From: JAFDBW01 sp963825575
Lineage (GTDB): Bacteria > Desulfobacterota > Desulfuromonadia > Desulfuromonadales > BM103
Assembly: GCA_963825575.1 (NCBI GenBank)
Contig: CAWGUB010000033.1
Location: 28,498 to 92,497, forward strand
DNA: 64,000 nucleotides
Direction of reading: 5' to 3'
How positions within the stretch are numbered: the stretch's first letter is position 1; every line of letters starts with the position of its first letter. Both the position numbers and the translations under genes were made by a program. The notes beneath the pieces were generated by a model that saw only the letters and a program-made list of their open reading frames with translations, was not told the origin of the DNA and ran no database searches. Below are positions 26,683 to 35,447 of this stretch, piece after piece.

Positions 26683-29376
26683 ATGGAAAAGCAGCAAACC
26701 CCGCCCGATTTTTTTGCCACAGAACTGATGGTGGCAGGTGATGTTTCCTTTGAAGAGAGGCGCGCCTCCCTGGTTGAAGCAGCGCGTGGCCACCTCGATT
26801 ATCATCGTGAACTTTGTCAGGGGCTGCACAGGGCAGGTGGCAGTGGCCGTGAGGTGGTCGGATGCATCACTGCCATGGCTGACCAGTTGATCCGCAATCT
26901 GTACCATTGTGCCTCGGCCGAATTCCCGACTTCCGGCAAGGTCTGTTCCGCTGTTATTGCCCTTGGCGGATACGGGCGTGCAGAATTGAACCCGTTGTCC
27001 GATATCGACGTCATGTTCTTCTGCAGCGACAAGAACAAGGACCTGGCGGAAAAGATTGCCGAGCGAGTCCTCTACCTGCTTTGGGACCTGAACCTGGACG
27101 TCGGTTACAGCGTCCGCACGGCGTCCGACTGCCTGTCTCTGATTCAACAGGATATTACAATTCGCACCGCTCTCATGGACACGCGTTTTCTGGCCGGCGA
27201 CGAGGCCCTTTACGTTGAGTTTGAAAAACAGGTTTCGCAGCCCGTTTTAAACCGCAACGGCCAGAGCTTTCTCAAGGCCAAGTATGATGAGCACAGGACC
27301 CGTTTGGCTAAATACGGTTCCACGGTTTACATGCTCGAGCCGAACATCAAGGAAGGAGAAGGTGGCCTGCGCGACCTGCACACTGCATTATGGATGGCAC
27401 GTGTGAAGTTCAAGGCGAAAAGCCTGCGTGAACTGCTGATAAAAGGCGTGATTTCCGAGCAGGAACTGCAGGCGTTCGAAGATGCTTACGACTATCTCTG
27501 GCGAATTCGCAATGAATTGCATTTTCAGTTAAAACGCAAGACCGATCAGATCCAGTTCGAATCACAGGAAAAAATCGCGGCAAGTTTCGGTTACAAAGGC
27601 ACCAGGGCCGCACTCCCTGTCGAACTTTTTATGCAGGATTATTACGCTCATGCAACCCGTACGGAGCATTTGGCTTCGACTCTGATCTTTCGCGCATTCA
27701 AGGACAAGGACCCGTCTACCGGCATTCTCGGGCGCCTGGGCCGGCGTAATCTCGGAACTGACTTTTTCAGTTATCGTGGCGAGTTGAAAACAACCCGCAA
27801 AAATCTGTTTATCGAACGTCCCGAGGCGATGATGCAGGCGTTCCTGCTCGCCAAGCAGAACAATCTGGCTCTCAGCGCTGAAGTCAAGGGTCAGATTCGC
27901 GACAACCTCTCGCTGGTCAATGACAGCTTCCGCCGCAACCGGGAGGTTTCCGAAATGTTCCTCGAGATCATGCGCGGGCCTACGGGGGCAGCACGCTCTC
28001 TCAGGGACATGCACCATCTTGCCTTCCTGAACAGGTATATCCCTGAATTCAAAAGGATTTACTGCAAAGTACAGCACGATGCCTATCACGTCTACACGAT
28101 TGATATCCATTCGTTCTTTGCCGTCGAGGAAATTGAAAAACTCTGGTCTGGCGTATACCGGGAATCGAAGCCACTGTATACCAGCGTTGCGGCAGATATC
28201 GGCAAGCCTGAGCTTCTCGTGTTGGCCGTTCTCTTTCATGATATCGGCAAAGGAGAGGGGAAAGACCACTCCAACAAGGGCGCAGACATGATGCCCAAAA
28301 TTGCCCGCCGACTGAACCTGTCGAAAGAGGACAGCAGCCGCCTGGAATTCCTGGTCCGTAATCATCTGGACATGGCCCACATCTCGCAACGCCGTGATCT
28401 CCATGATATCAAGCTGATTCAGGATTTTGCCAACAAGATGGTGATGGTAGAGAACCTGAAGATGCTTTTCCTCCTGACATTCGCCGATATCAAGGCGGTG
28501 GGCCCCGACGTCTGGTCGGAATGGAAGGGGCTCCTCCTGCAGGAACTTTACGAAAACACCTATGAAATCATGGAGCGTGGCAACTTCATGAGCGAGTTGC
28601 GTACCGAGCGTGTCCGTAATCGCAAGCGCAAGGTCATGGCCGCTCTCAAGGGTGATTTTGATGAAAAAGTGATCAAAAATCACCTGCGTGTAATGAGTAC
28701 CAGGTACCTTCTTACGCACCGGTCATGGGAAGTGACCGATCATCTAAAGCTGGAATTATCCCGTGGCGATGATACTGTCGCGCTCCAGGTCAAACACGAT
28801 GTTGAAGCCGAGTACAGCAGCGTAACAATATCTACCGTCGATGTGCCCGGTCTCTTCAGCATGATTACAGGGGTTATGGCGGCAAATGGCATTAACATTC
28901 TCGGTGCGCAGATTTATACGCGTAGCAACGGAGTTGCCCTCGATATCCTGCACGTAAACAAGCCTGTTGGTGGAGTTATTGACAGCCCATCCAAGTGGCA
29001 GAAGGTGCAGTCTGACCTGACTTCGGTGCTGGAGGGTCGGGTCAAGGTGTCCAGCCTGATCAAGAAACGCCAGAAAGTCAGCACTCTGCCCGGCCACAAA
29101 ATGCCCCGTTACCCGAACCGGGTGGAATTTGACTGTGATGTTTCCAGGGAGCACACGGTCATCGATATTTTCGCCCATGACAAGGTTGGGCTGCTCTACA
29201 GGATCACCCGGACATTAACTGATCTGGGGCTCTACATTCATGTTGCCAAGATTTCCACCAAGGTAGACCAGGTGGCTGACACCTTCTATGTAAAAGATAT
29301 CTTCGGCCAGCCGGTCAACAATGAAGCCAAACGGGAGGACCTCCGCAAAGCCCTCCTCGAGTGCATGGAAGAATAG
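26683..29376 (+). CDS. glnD: Bifunctional uridylyltransferase/uridylyl-removing enzyme
   Basis: Primary nitrogen sensor; adds UMP to P-II (GlnB Tyr51) when glutamine is low and removes it when glutamine is high. The 897-residue length is standard. Domains are the nucleotidyltransferase with GGYGRAELNPLSDIDVMFF, the GlnD helical linker, the HD domain with LFHDIGKGEGKDHS for deuridylylation, and two C-terminal ACT domains (VDVPGLFSMITGVMAANG and AHDKVGLLYRITRTLTDLG) that bind glutamine. It follows the amidase by two bases and leads to xerD after 15. The position apart from glnB is common. Confidence 0.97.
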   Translation: MEKQQTPPDFFATELMVAGDVSFEERRASLVEAARGHLDYHRELCQGLHRAGGSGREVVGCITAMADQLIRNLYHCASAEFPTSGKVCSAVIALGGYGRAELNPLSDIDVMFFCSDKNKDLAEKIAERVLYLLWDLNLDVGYSVRTASDCLSLIQQDITIRTALMDTRFLAGDEALYVEFEKQVSQPVLNRNGQSFLKAKYDEHRTRLAKYGSTVYMLEPNIKEGEGGLRDLHTALWMARVKFKAKSLRELLIKGVISEQELQAFEDAYDYLWRIRNELHFQLKRKTDQIQFESQEKIAASFGYKGTRAALPVELFMQDYYAHATRTEHLASTLIFRAFKDKDPSTGILGRLGRRNLGTDFFSYRGELKTTRKNLFIERPEAMMQAFLLAKQNNLALSAEVKGQIRDNLSLVNDSFRRNREVSEMFLEIMRGPTGAARSLRDMHHLAFLNRYIPEFKRIYCKVQHDAYHVYTIDIHSFFAVEEIEKLWSGVYRESKPLYTSVAADIGKPELLVLAVLFHDIGKGEGKDHSNKGADMMPKIARRLNLSKEDSSRLEFLVRNHLDMAHISQRRDLHDIKLIQDFANKMVMVENLKMLFLLTFADIKAVGPDVWSEWKGLLLQELYENTYEIMERGNFMSELRTERVRNRKRKVMAALKGDFDEKVIKNHLRVMSTRYLLTHRSWEVTDHLKLELSRGDDTVALQVKHDVEAEYSSVTISTVDVPGLFSMITGVMAANGINILGAQIYTRSNGVALDILHVNKPVGGVIDSPSKWQKVQSDLTSVLEGRVKVSSLIKKRQKVSTLPGHKMPRYPNRVEFDCDVSREHTVIDIFAHDKVGLLYRITRTLTDLGLYIHVAKISTKVDQVADTFYVKDIFGQPVNNEAKREDLRKALLECMEE

Positions 29377-29391
29377 TCCGCCAAGGTACTT

Positions 29392-30279
29392 ATGAATCAT
29401 TACCTCGACCATTACCTGAACTATCTCGCGGTTGAGCGTGGCTTGTCTAACAACACACTCGATGCATATGGCCGCGACCTGGCGCGCTACCTGGAATACC
29501 TTGAGAAACAAAAAGTTGATTGCCTGGAAAAAATAACTCCGGCAGTCGTGCTGCGTTTCCTCGGTTCCCTCAAAGAGGCTGGCCTGTCTGCCCGAAGCAG
29601 GGCCCGGTCTCTTGCGGCGCTGAGGACTTTTCACAAGTTCATGATCCGGGAGAAATTCGCCAAAGACAATCCGACCGACCAGATCGTGTCGCCAAAAAGT
29701 CTCGCCTCGTTACCCAAGACCCTTTCGACTGCCGATGTAGAAAGCCTTCTATCCAGCCCTAAGGGTGACACTCCACTCGCTCTGCGCGATCGTGCCATGC
29801 TGGAAATTATTTATGCGACGGGTTTGCGCGTCACTGAGCTGGTTTCATTGAAGCTCGGGGACCTGCAGCTTGATGTCGGTTACCTGACGGCATTCGGCAA
29901 ACGCAGCAAACAACGGATCGTTCCGCTCGGTGAGGCTGCCATAGAGGCCTTGCGGCAATATATGCAGGATGGCCGACCTGGCCTCGACAAGCAGCGCGGC
30001 TCTCAATACCTGTTCCTCAACCGTTCCGGGCAAGGCTTGACACGTCAGGGCTTCTGGAAGATTATTAAGCGCCGCGCGCTTGAGGCCGACATCAGACAAA
30101 GTATTACACCGCATACCATGCGGCACTCCTTTGCCACGCACCTGTTGGATAATGGTGCGGATTTGCGCTCCGTACAGGCAATGCTCGGCCATGCGGACAT
30201 TTCAACAACCCAGATTTACACCCATGTCACACGCGAGAGATTGCGTCAGCTGCATGCCCAGCACCACCCGAGGGGGTAG
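29392..30279 (+). CDS. xerD: Site-specific tyrosine recombinase XerD
   Basis: Chromosome-dimer-resolving recombinase that acts with XerC at dif. The 295 residues have the SAM-like N-terminal domain (YLAVERGLSNNTLDAYGRDL) and all catalytic residues: Arg146 (GLRVTEL), Lys171, His242 and Arg245 (HTMRHSFATH), His268 (LGHADISTT) and Tyr277. The length and lack of neighbouring att-like repeats or cargo argue against a phage integrase. It is part of the glnD transcript. No dif-like site was recognised in the window. Confidence 0.93.
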   Translation: MNHYLDHYLNYLAVERGLSNNTLDAYGRDLARYLEYLEKQKVDCLEKITPAVVLRFLGSLKEAGLSARSRARSLAALRTFHKFMIREKFAKDNPTDQIVSPKSLASLPKTLSTADVESLLSSPKGDTPLALRDRAMLEIIYATGLRVTELVSLKLGDLQLDVGYLTAFGKRSKQRIVPLGEAAIEALRQYMQDGRPGLDKQRGSQYLFLNRSGQGLTRQGFWKIIKRRALEADIRQSITPHTMRHSFATHLLDNGADLRSVQAMLGHADISTTQIYTHVTRERLRQLHAQHHPRG

Positions 30280-30282
30280 AGA

Positions 30283-30370
30283 ACGGGACGCGTAACGGGG
30301 GACGCGTGACGCGAAAACCTGCAAAGAGAACTTCTCTCGGGTTACTGATCACAGATTACGGGTAACGAAT
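30283..30370 (+). repeat. Degenerate ACGCG/TAACG tandem repeat tract
   Basis: The xerD-apgM gap contains imperfect copies of short words: GGGACGCGTAACG, GGGGACGCGTGACGCG, GGTTACTGATCACAGATTAC and GGGTAACGAATAG. Similar words ending in CGCGAA(AA) occur at 10695-10725 and, inverted, at 55077-55105. No coding potential is seen. Confidence 0.5.
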
Positions 30371-30399
30371 AGATAACTTTTTACTTTTTACGGATACTT

Positions 30400-31611
30400 A
30401 TGAAACTCATTACTTTGCTTGGCGACGGCATGTCCGATGAACCTGTCGCAGAACTTGACGGTAAAACTCCTTTGCAGGCGGCCGAAACACCCAATATGGA
30501 TAAACTTGCCAGGGAGGGCATCATCGGTTTGGCTGAGACTGTTCCCGCCGCCTTTCATCCCGGGTCTGATGTGGCGAACCTCTCCGTCTTCGGCTACGAC
30601 CCGGCGACCTGCTATACTGGCCGTTCCCCCCTGGAAGCTGCCAGTATGGGGGTCGAGCTGGGCCCTGACGATGTAGCCTTCCGCCTCAACCTGGTGACCT
30701 TGAGCCTGCTTGGCGGTGATCTGTGCATGCAGGATTTTTCGGCAGGTCATATCTCCACGGAGGAAGCCCGTGAACTGATTCTCTGCCTGCAGGAAGAACT
30801 GGGCGATGACGAGTTCCAATTCTATCCCGGTGTTTCGTACCGTCACCTGATGGTATGGAAGGGCGGGCGTGTCGATATCAACATGCCTCCTCCTCATGAC
30901 CTGACCGGACAGAGTGTAACGGAACATGTCCCACGCTCCGCTGAGGCCATGCCGCTGATGAATATTACCAACGCGGCACAACTGCTGTTCAAGCAGCACC
31001 CGGTCAATATCAGACGTGAAACAGAGGGCAAGCTTGCCGCCAACTCGATCTGGCTCTGGGGGCAGGGACGGCGACCGAAAATGCCGACCATGAAAGACAA
31101 GTTCAACCTCAAGGGTGCAGTTATTTCTGCGGTTGACCTGATCAAGGGGATCGGCATCTACGCAGGGCTCGATGTTATTGAGGTGCCAGGTGCCACCGGC
31201 TATCTGGATACCAATTACAAAGGCAAGGCTGAAGCAGCCCTGGAAGCCCTGAAGAGTCGCGATTTTGTTTATCTGCACGTAGAGGCCCCTGACGAAGCCG
31301 CGCATAGTGGTAGCCTGACTGATAAAATCGAGGCAATCGAACGTTTTGACAAGGATGTGGTCGGGACGGTCATGGAAGGCATCAAAAGCCTCGGTGACTA
31401 CCGGGTTCTGTTGCTTCCTGACCATCCCACCCCGGTCGCGAAAATGACCCACACCAAGGATCCGGTTCCTTTTGTCCTGGCCGGTTCAGGGATTGAAAGC
31501 CCTGCAAATGCTGCAGATGAATACTCCGAAGCTGCCGCCGGGAAGTCGGGATTGCTTGTGAGCCCGGGACACCGGATAATGGACTTTCTGGTCAATGGTA
31601 GACAGATATAA
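30400..31611 (+). CDS. apgM: Cofactor-independent phosphoglycerate mutase, archaeal type
   Basis: Interconverts 2- and 3-phosphoglycerate. The 403-residue protein belongs to the alkaline-phosphatase superfamily and the short ApgM subgroup rather than the longer bacterial GpmI. Metal-binding signatures seen are LGDGMSDEP at the N-terminus, HPGSDVANLSVFGYDP, VEAPDEAAHSG and LLLPDHPTPV. It follows the repeat tract behind xerD; a promoter may lie in that gap, but none is clear. It ends at an intrinsic terminator. Confidence 0.94.
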   Translation: MKLITLLGDGMSDEPVAELDGKTPLQAAETPNMDKLAREGIIGLAETVPAAFHPGSDVANLSVFGYDPATCYTGRSPLEAASMGVELGPDDVAFRLNLVTLSLLGGDLCMQDFSAGHISTEEARELILCLQEELGDDEFQFYPGVSYRHLMVWKGGRVDINMPPPHDLTGQSVTEHVPRSAEAMPLMNITNAAQLLFKQHPVNIRRETEGKLAANSIWLWGQGRRPKMPTMKDKFNLKGAVISAVDLIKGIGIYAGLDVIEVPGATGYLDTNYKGKAEAALEALKSRDFVYLHVEAPDEAAHSGSLTDKIEAIERFDKDVVGTVMEGIKSLGDYRVLLLPDHPTPVAKMTHTKDPVPFVLAGSGIESPANAADEYSEAAAGKSGLLVSPGHRIMDFLVNGRQI

Positions 31612-31637
31612 ATCAATCATGCCTTGATCGTGATCAG

Positions 31638-31662
31638 GACGGCCACCGGGTCGTCTTTTTTT
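31638..31662 (+). terminator. Intrinsic terminator of apgM
   Basis: GACGGCC and GGTCGTC (one G-U pair) form a 7-bp stem with loop ACCG, directly followed by seven T. Confidence 0.85.
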
Positions 31663-31731
31663 ATTGCCGATTGCCAAGCAATCAATTTCTGTTTAAATGG
31701 ATTGTGAAGAGACCTTTCACAGGAGGTGGGT

Positions 31732-32103
31732 ATGAAAAAGTTACTAAGCGTTTTTTGTACAATTTTTCTGATTCTGGCTCCAGTCTCGGTCATGGCAAAG
31801 AATTCTGGTAAAGGAAAGGGCGAGGGCCCGTCGCCGAGCTCCTCAGCCTACGAACATGCTTCGGACAATGCCAAGTTCAAGCGTGGTGAAGATTGGCAGG
31901 GTGGTAAAGGGAAAGCAGAAGACCGGGATGATGACGAATTGGAAGATGACGGAGACGATGGTAAAAGTAAAAAAGAGAAAGATCGTGATCGCGACAGAAA
32001 GAAGAAGTCCAAAAAAGGTGAAAATGAGCCAGATGATATTAAAGCCGATGATGATGAAAAAATGGAAATGAAGCAATCTGGTAAGGGCAAAGAAAAGAAG
32101 TAA
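31732..32103 (+). CDS. Small secreted protein with highly charged low-complexity body
   Basis: Family not recognised. From ATG 31732, with AGGAGGTGG just upstream, the product is 123 residues. A clear signal peptide (MKKLLSVFCTIFLILAPVSV, cleaved after AMA-like VMAK) is followed by a glycine/lysine stretch, an aromatic patch (SAYEHASDNAKFKRGEDWQG) and then alternating Asp/Glu and Lys/Arg blocks to the end, with no cysteine in the mature part. Such composition suggests a disordered periplasmic or extracellular protein, possibly binding metal or polyanions. It is flanked by terminators on both sides, so it is an independent unit. The strong ribosome binding site supports real translation. Confidence 0.7.
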   Translation: MKKLLSVFCTIFLILAPVSVMAKNSGKGKGEGPSPSSSAYEHASDNAKFKRGEDWQGGKGKAEDRDDDELEDDGDDGKSKKEKDRDRDRKKKSKKGENEPDDIKADDDEKMEMKQSGKGKEKK

Positions 32104-32193
32104 TTGTAGTCGAAAGATTCTTTGAGCGACTTCAACGAAACCGTCAAACGGAATAAAAGTAACTGGAACTGACCATTGATTGAATAACATCAG

Positions 32194-32226
32194 AAAGCCG
32201 GAGCCCATACGGGACTGCGGCTTTTT
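32194..32226 (+). terminator. Intrinsic terminator after the secreted protein gene
   Basis: AAAGCCG and CGGCTTT form the outer stem with an inner CCC/GGG pairing, followed by TTTTT. It separates the gene from the MFS transporter. Confidence 0.75.
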
Positions 32227-32273
32227 GTAATGTTTGCCTTTCTGTTGCTACAGAAAAGGATGAACCAGTCTGT

Positions 32274-33452
32274 ATGAGATATCTAAATACGAATCGCCCT
32301 GAATGGGGTGCTCTCAAGGTTCTGGTCGGCGGTATCCTCGGCATGGTGGTTGCCATGGGAATCGGCAGATTCGTCTTTACGCCAATCCTGCCGTTGATGC
32401 AGCGAGACCTGGGCATGACCAACAGCGTTGCCGGATGGCTCGCCGGCCTGAATTACCTGGGCTATCTGTGTGGCGCAATCATGTGCTCGGTATCACCTGG
32501 TCTGCTTCGTTCCCGGCTGATAACTGGTGGCTCTCTGCTCGTCAGTCTTGCAACCACGCTGTTCATGGGGGCGACTCTCAGTCCCCAGTGGTGGGGGCTG
32601 ATGCGTTTTGCCGGTGGCTTTGCGAGCGCCGTACTGTTTATTGTGATTACTGCAGAAGTTGGGGAAACTCTCAGTCGACGCGGTTATGGCCACTGGCTTG
32701 GTGCCTTGTACGGAGGGATCGGACTGGGGATTGCGATCAGTGGTCTTATCGTCCCGCTGCTGGATAAACTTGGCGGTTGGCATGGTGCCTGGTACGGAGC
32801 GGGTGTCCTCGCCGCCATTCTGGCGGCTACAGGTGTTTTGCTCGGCCGCAGGCGAGAACTGGTCAAACCGATTACGATTGAAGCATCCCGTTTGCCTGTT
32901 TCCCTGGCCAGGGTGCGATTGTTGTCGGTCGGGTACTTCTTCGAGGGGCTCGGATATATCGTTACGGCTACATTTCTTGTCGCGATTATCTCCTTGACGC
33001 CGGGGCTGGAAGATTTTGCTCCCTACAGCTGGGTCGCAGTTGGTCTTGCTGCCGTCCCTTCGACAATTTTATGGCCTTATCTTGGTCGTCGTATCGGCAA
33101 CAGGCAGGCCTTGCTCTGTGCATATGCCCTGCAGGCGGCAGGTATCCTGGTCAGCATCGGCGCGGAGTCGATTGTTGCAGTGCTTTTTGCAGCCGTGTCA
33201 TTCGGCGGCACCTTCCTCGGAGTTGTTGCCCTGACCCTGACCGAGGGGAACCTTCGCCTGCCTGGTGATGGCCGCCGCGCCGCGGCTTTCCTGACCGCCA
33301 GTTTCGGAATCGGCCAGGTGCTCGGGCCGGTCTTTGCCGGAGTTCTTGCAGACATTCAGGAGGGGTTTGCCATACCCCTGATGCTGGCCTCTGTCTGTGT
33401 TGCTCTTGCCGGTCTTTGTGTTGTCCTGGACAGGCAATTCCAACGACAATAA
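32274..33452 (+). CDS. MFS transporter, YbfB/YjiJ family
   Basis: Twelve-helix secondary transporter of 392 residues. The N-terminal GILGMVVAMGIGRFVFTPIL motif and AGWLAGLNYLGYLCGA are typical of the YbfB/YjiJ group, whose substrates are not established. The GRRIGNRQALL loop between helices fits the MFS loop motif position. It stands alone between a terminator and the convergent DUF2917 gene. No regulator for it is adjacent. Confidence 0.88.
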   Translation: MRYLNTNRPEWGALKVLVGGILGMVVAMGIGRFVFTPILPLMQRDLGMTNSVAGWLAGLNYLGYLCGAIMCSVSPGLLRSRLITGGSLLVSLATTLFMGATLSPQWWGLMRFAGGFASAVLFIVITAEVGETLSRRGYGHWLGALYGGIGLGIAISGLIVPLLDKLGGWHGAWYGAGVLAAILAATGVLLGRRRELVKPITIEASRLPVSLARVRLLSVGYFFEGLGYIVTATFLVAIISLTPGLEDFAPYSWVAVGLAAVPSTILWPYLGRRIGNRQALLCAYALQAAGILVSIGAESIVAVLFAAVSFGGTFLGVVALTLTEGNLRLPGDGRRAAAFLTASFGIGQVLGPVFAGVLADIQEGFAIPLMLASVCVALAGLCVVLDRQFQRQ

Positions 33453-33479
33453 TCACAAAACAACCACAGGGTGTTATGG

Positions 33480-33767
33480 TCAGGTCCCGGTCACGCAACC
33501 TTTTAGTATCCCGTTGATTGCTTTAAAAGGATCCGGACGCCTGCCCTGAGGTGCTGTTTGCACCAGCATGAATCGGCACCGTTCCGTGGCGGTAATGATC
33601 AACTGCCCGTTAGTCCGGACGGTGAAACTGTCTCCTGCGCCAAGGATATGATCACGACTGTCGCCAGACTGGGTCAGCCAGCAGCGACCTTCCAAGCACT
33701 CGATGCGTACCCCACGCAGCCCTTCTCCAAGATCAAGCAGCTCACGCTTGTTCAACAGCAGATTCAT
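33480..33767 (-). CDS. DUF2917 family protein
   Basis: Small cytoplasmic protein of 95 residues with a cupin-like pattern (LEGRCWLTQSGDSRDHIL, AGDSFTVRTNGQLIITATE) that fits DUF2917; function unknown. ATG 33767 is chosen because AAAGGGGG precedes it. It is divergent from the MocR-type regulator gene and shares the palindrome-rich region with it. DUF2917 genes are known to sit near such aminotransferase-like regulators, so a regulatory link is plausible but inferred. Confidence 0.8.
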   Translation of the reverse strand: MNLLLNKRELLDLGEGLRGVRIECLEGRCWLTQSGDSRDHILGAGDSFTVRTNGQLIITATERCRFMLVQTAPQGRRPDPFKAINGILKGCVTGT

Positions 33768-33840
33768 AGCAGCCCCCTTTGACAAAATGTTGAGCTTTGC
33801 ATTTAAACGTTTTTCATAACTTTGTGCCAGATACAGTCCT

Positions 33841-33883
33841 TTACAATTGTAACCAGCACAATTAATCTATTTAAAAATTGTGC
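33841..33883. promoter_or_regulatory. Candidate operator cluster between DUF2917 and the MocR gene
   Basis: TTACAATTGTAA at 33841-33852 is a perfect 12-bp palindrome. It is followed by GCACAATT (33856-33863) and AATTGTGC (33876-33883), a perfect 8-bp inverted repeat with a 12-bp spacer. The shared word ACAATT/AATTGT thus occurs in several orientations in 43 bp of divergent promoter region. Confidence 0.55.
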
Positions 33884-33897
33884 CCATGGTTAGACGT

Positions 33898-33916
33898 GGC
33901 AACTGTATCTGTTGCC
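33898..33916 (+). repeat. Inverted repeat upstream of the MocR leader ORF
   Basis: GGCAAC (33898-33903) and GTTGCC (33911-33916) form a perfect 6-bp stem with a 7-base loop, ending two bases before the GGAGGA ribosome binding site of a short upstream ORF. Confidence 0.45.
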
Positions 33917-33933
33917 CCGGAGGACAAACTGAT

Positions 33934-33972
33934 ATGAATAGAGCGCATTGGAAAATCCTTAGCATGAGGTGA
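33934..33972 (+). CDS. 12-codon upstream ORF (possible leader peptide)
   Basis: ATG 33934 opens a 12-codon frame (MNRAHWKILSMR) ending at TGA 33972, five bases before the start of the MocR gene. It has a better ribosome binding site (GGAGGA, spacing 9) than the main gene, whose own site (GAGGTG) lies inside the last codons of this frame. Coupled or attenuated translation is inferred; the frame is too short for statistical support. Confidence 0.35.
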   Translation: MNRAHWKILSMR

Positions 33973-33977
33973 CGAAG

Positions 33978-35444
33978 ATGATTGATATCAATGTGCGGCA
34001 AGAAAATAGCATCCCTCTTTATGAGGAAGTGGCCGGAAAGATCACTTTCCTGGTCGAGAAGGGGGCGTTGCGCCCCGGTGACCGTGTGCCATCAATTCGT
34101 AAGTTGAGCAAACAGCTCCAAGTCAGTATCAATACAGTCAAGGAGGCGTATAACCTCCTGGAGGATCGCTGTATGCTGGAGGCACGTCCGCAGTCCGGTT
34201 ATTACGTGCGGGCTCGCTTGCCAGAGCTTCCTGCCGAACCAATAGTTGATCCGCCGGCGATCAATCCTGCCGAAGTGAGTCTGTCGAAGGTCTACCGGGT
34301 CGTGATGCGTGACCTGCTTGACCCGAAACTGCTGCAACTCGGCATCGCCATCCCGAATCCTGAGCTCCTGCCGATTAAAAAGTTGAACCGCATGCTGGCG
34401 AGAGAAATACGGCGTTTTCCCATCCAGTCAGTCTCTTACGAACTCCCTCCAGGGAATCTTCGCCTGCGCAAACAGATTGCGCAAAGGCTGTTGCTCTCGG
34501 GGTGTACGTTGAGTCCGGACCAGATCGTGATTACGTCCGGCTGTGTTGAGGCCGTGGTCCTGGCATTACGTGCATTGTGCAAGCCTGGCGATGCCGTGGC
34601 GATTGAAACCCCGGTTTATTTTAATTTCCTGCAGATGATCCAGGACCTTGGGCTAAAGGCTCTTGAAATACCCGCTTCTCCACGTGGCGGTATCAGCCTC
34701 GAAGCGCTTGAATTTGCCCTGGATCGCAATGCCGGTCAGGTCAAGGCCTGCATCGTCCTGTCAAATTTCAACAATCCCCTCGGCAGCAGCATGTCCGATG
34801 AAGACAAGCAACGCCTGGTCAGGATGCTCGAAGATCGTCAGGTGCCGCTGATCGAAGATGATATCTATGGTGATCTTTCGTTCAGCGATGAGCGCCCGTC
34901 TGTCGCAAAAGCCTTCGATAAAACCGGCAACGTCATGCTCTGCTCATCATTCAGCAAGACCGTTGCGCCAGGATACAGGGTCGGGTGGATCGCCGCGGGG
35001 CGCTACCAGGAACAGATCGAGCGCGGCAAGATGCTCGCCAACGTCGCGACCTCGAGCCCGCCTCAACTGGCAATTGCCGAATTCCTGGCCAACGGAGGTT
35101 ACGAGCACCACCTGCGTACGGTCCGTCGGGTTTATGCCCGTCAGGCGGCCCGGATGAGTGATGCGATTGGCAGGTTTTTTCCCGATGGGACGAGGGTCTC
35201 GCGGCCACAGGGCGGCTTTGTACTCTGGGTTGAAATGCCGGACAAGGTGGACGCGATTGTCCTGTATGAACAGGCCAAGGCGCAGGGGATTACCATTGCC
35301 CCGGGAGTCATCTTTTCGGTGGACGGCAGGTACCGCAACTGCATACGACTGAATGCCGCCTGCTGGACGCCGGCCGTGGAAGTTGCCATCGGAACCCTCG
35401 GTCGCCTGGCTGACAACCAACTGCTTGCCGGAGCGCATGGTTAA
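33978..35444 (+). CDS. MocR-type GntR regulator / PLP-dependent aminotransferase-like protein
   Basis: Transcription factor with an N-terminal GntR winged helix (about 1-75, IPLYEEVAGKITFLVEKGAL, PSIRKLSKQLQVSINTVKEA) fused to a fold-type I aminotransferase domain (about 110-480). Lys327 in SFSKTVAPGYR is the expected PLP lysine, and SNFNNPLG and EDDIYGDL are conserved cofactor-site segments. ATG 33978 is preferred over GTG 33969 because GAGGTG precedes it. Length 488 is normal. It is four bases from an EamA exporter gene, its likely target or partner. Members sense PLP or amino compounds; the effector here is unknown. Confidence 0.92.
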   Translation: MIDINVRQENSIPLYEEVAGKITFLVEKGALRPGDRVPSIRKLSKQLQVSINTVKEAYNLLEDRCMLEARPQSGYYVRARLPELPAEPIVDPPAINPAEVSLSKVYRVVMRDLLDPKLLQLGIAIPNPELLPIKKLNRMLAREIRRFPIQSVSYELPPGNLRLRKQIAQRLLLSGCTLSPDQIVITSGCVEAVVLALRALCKPGDAVAIETPVYFNFLQMIQDLGLKALEIPASPRGGISLEALEFALDRNAGQVKACIVLSNFNNPLGSSMSDEDKQRLVRMLEDRQVPLIEDDIYGDLSFSDERPSVAKAFDKTGNVMLCSSFSKTVAPGYRVGWIAAGRYQEQIERGKMLANVATSSPPQLAIAEFLANGGYEHHLRTVRRVYARQAARMSDAIGRFFPDGTRVSRPQGGFVLWVEMPDKVDAIVLYEQAKAQGITIAPGVIFSVDGRYRNCIRLNAACWTPAVEVAIGTLGRLADNQLLAGAHG

Positions 35445-35447
35445 CTA

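Noticed and set aside
27562..28719. 385-codon open frame on the minus strand
   Set aside because: It is the antisense shadow of glnD, whose domains are unmistakable.
29392..30279. Tyrosine recombinase as sign of an integrated element
   Set aside because: Length, neighbours and lack of att-like repeats or cargo fit chromosomal XerD.
30388..31452. 354-codon open frame on the minus strand
   Set aside because: Antisense to apgM; composition is that of a mirrored coding frame.
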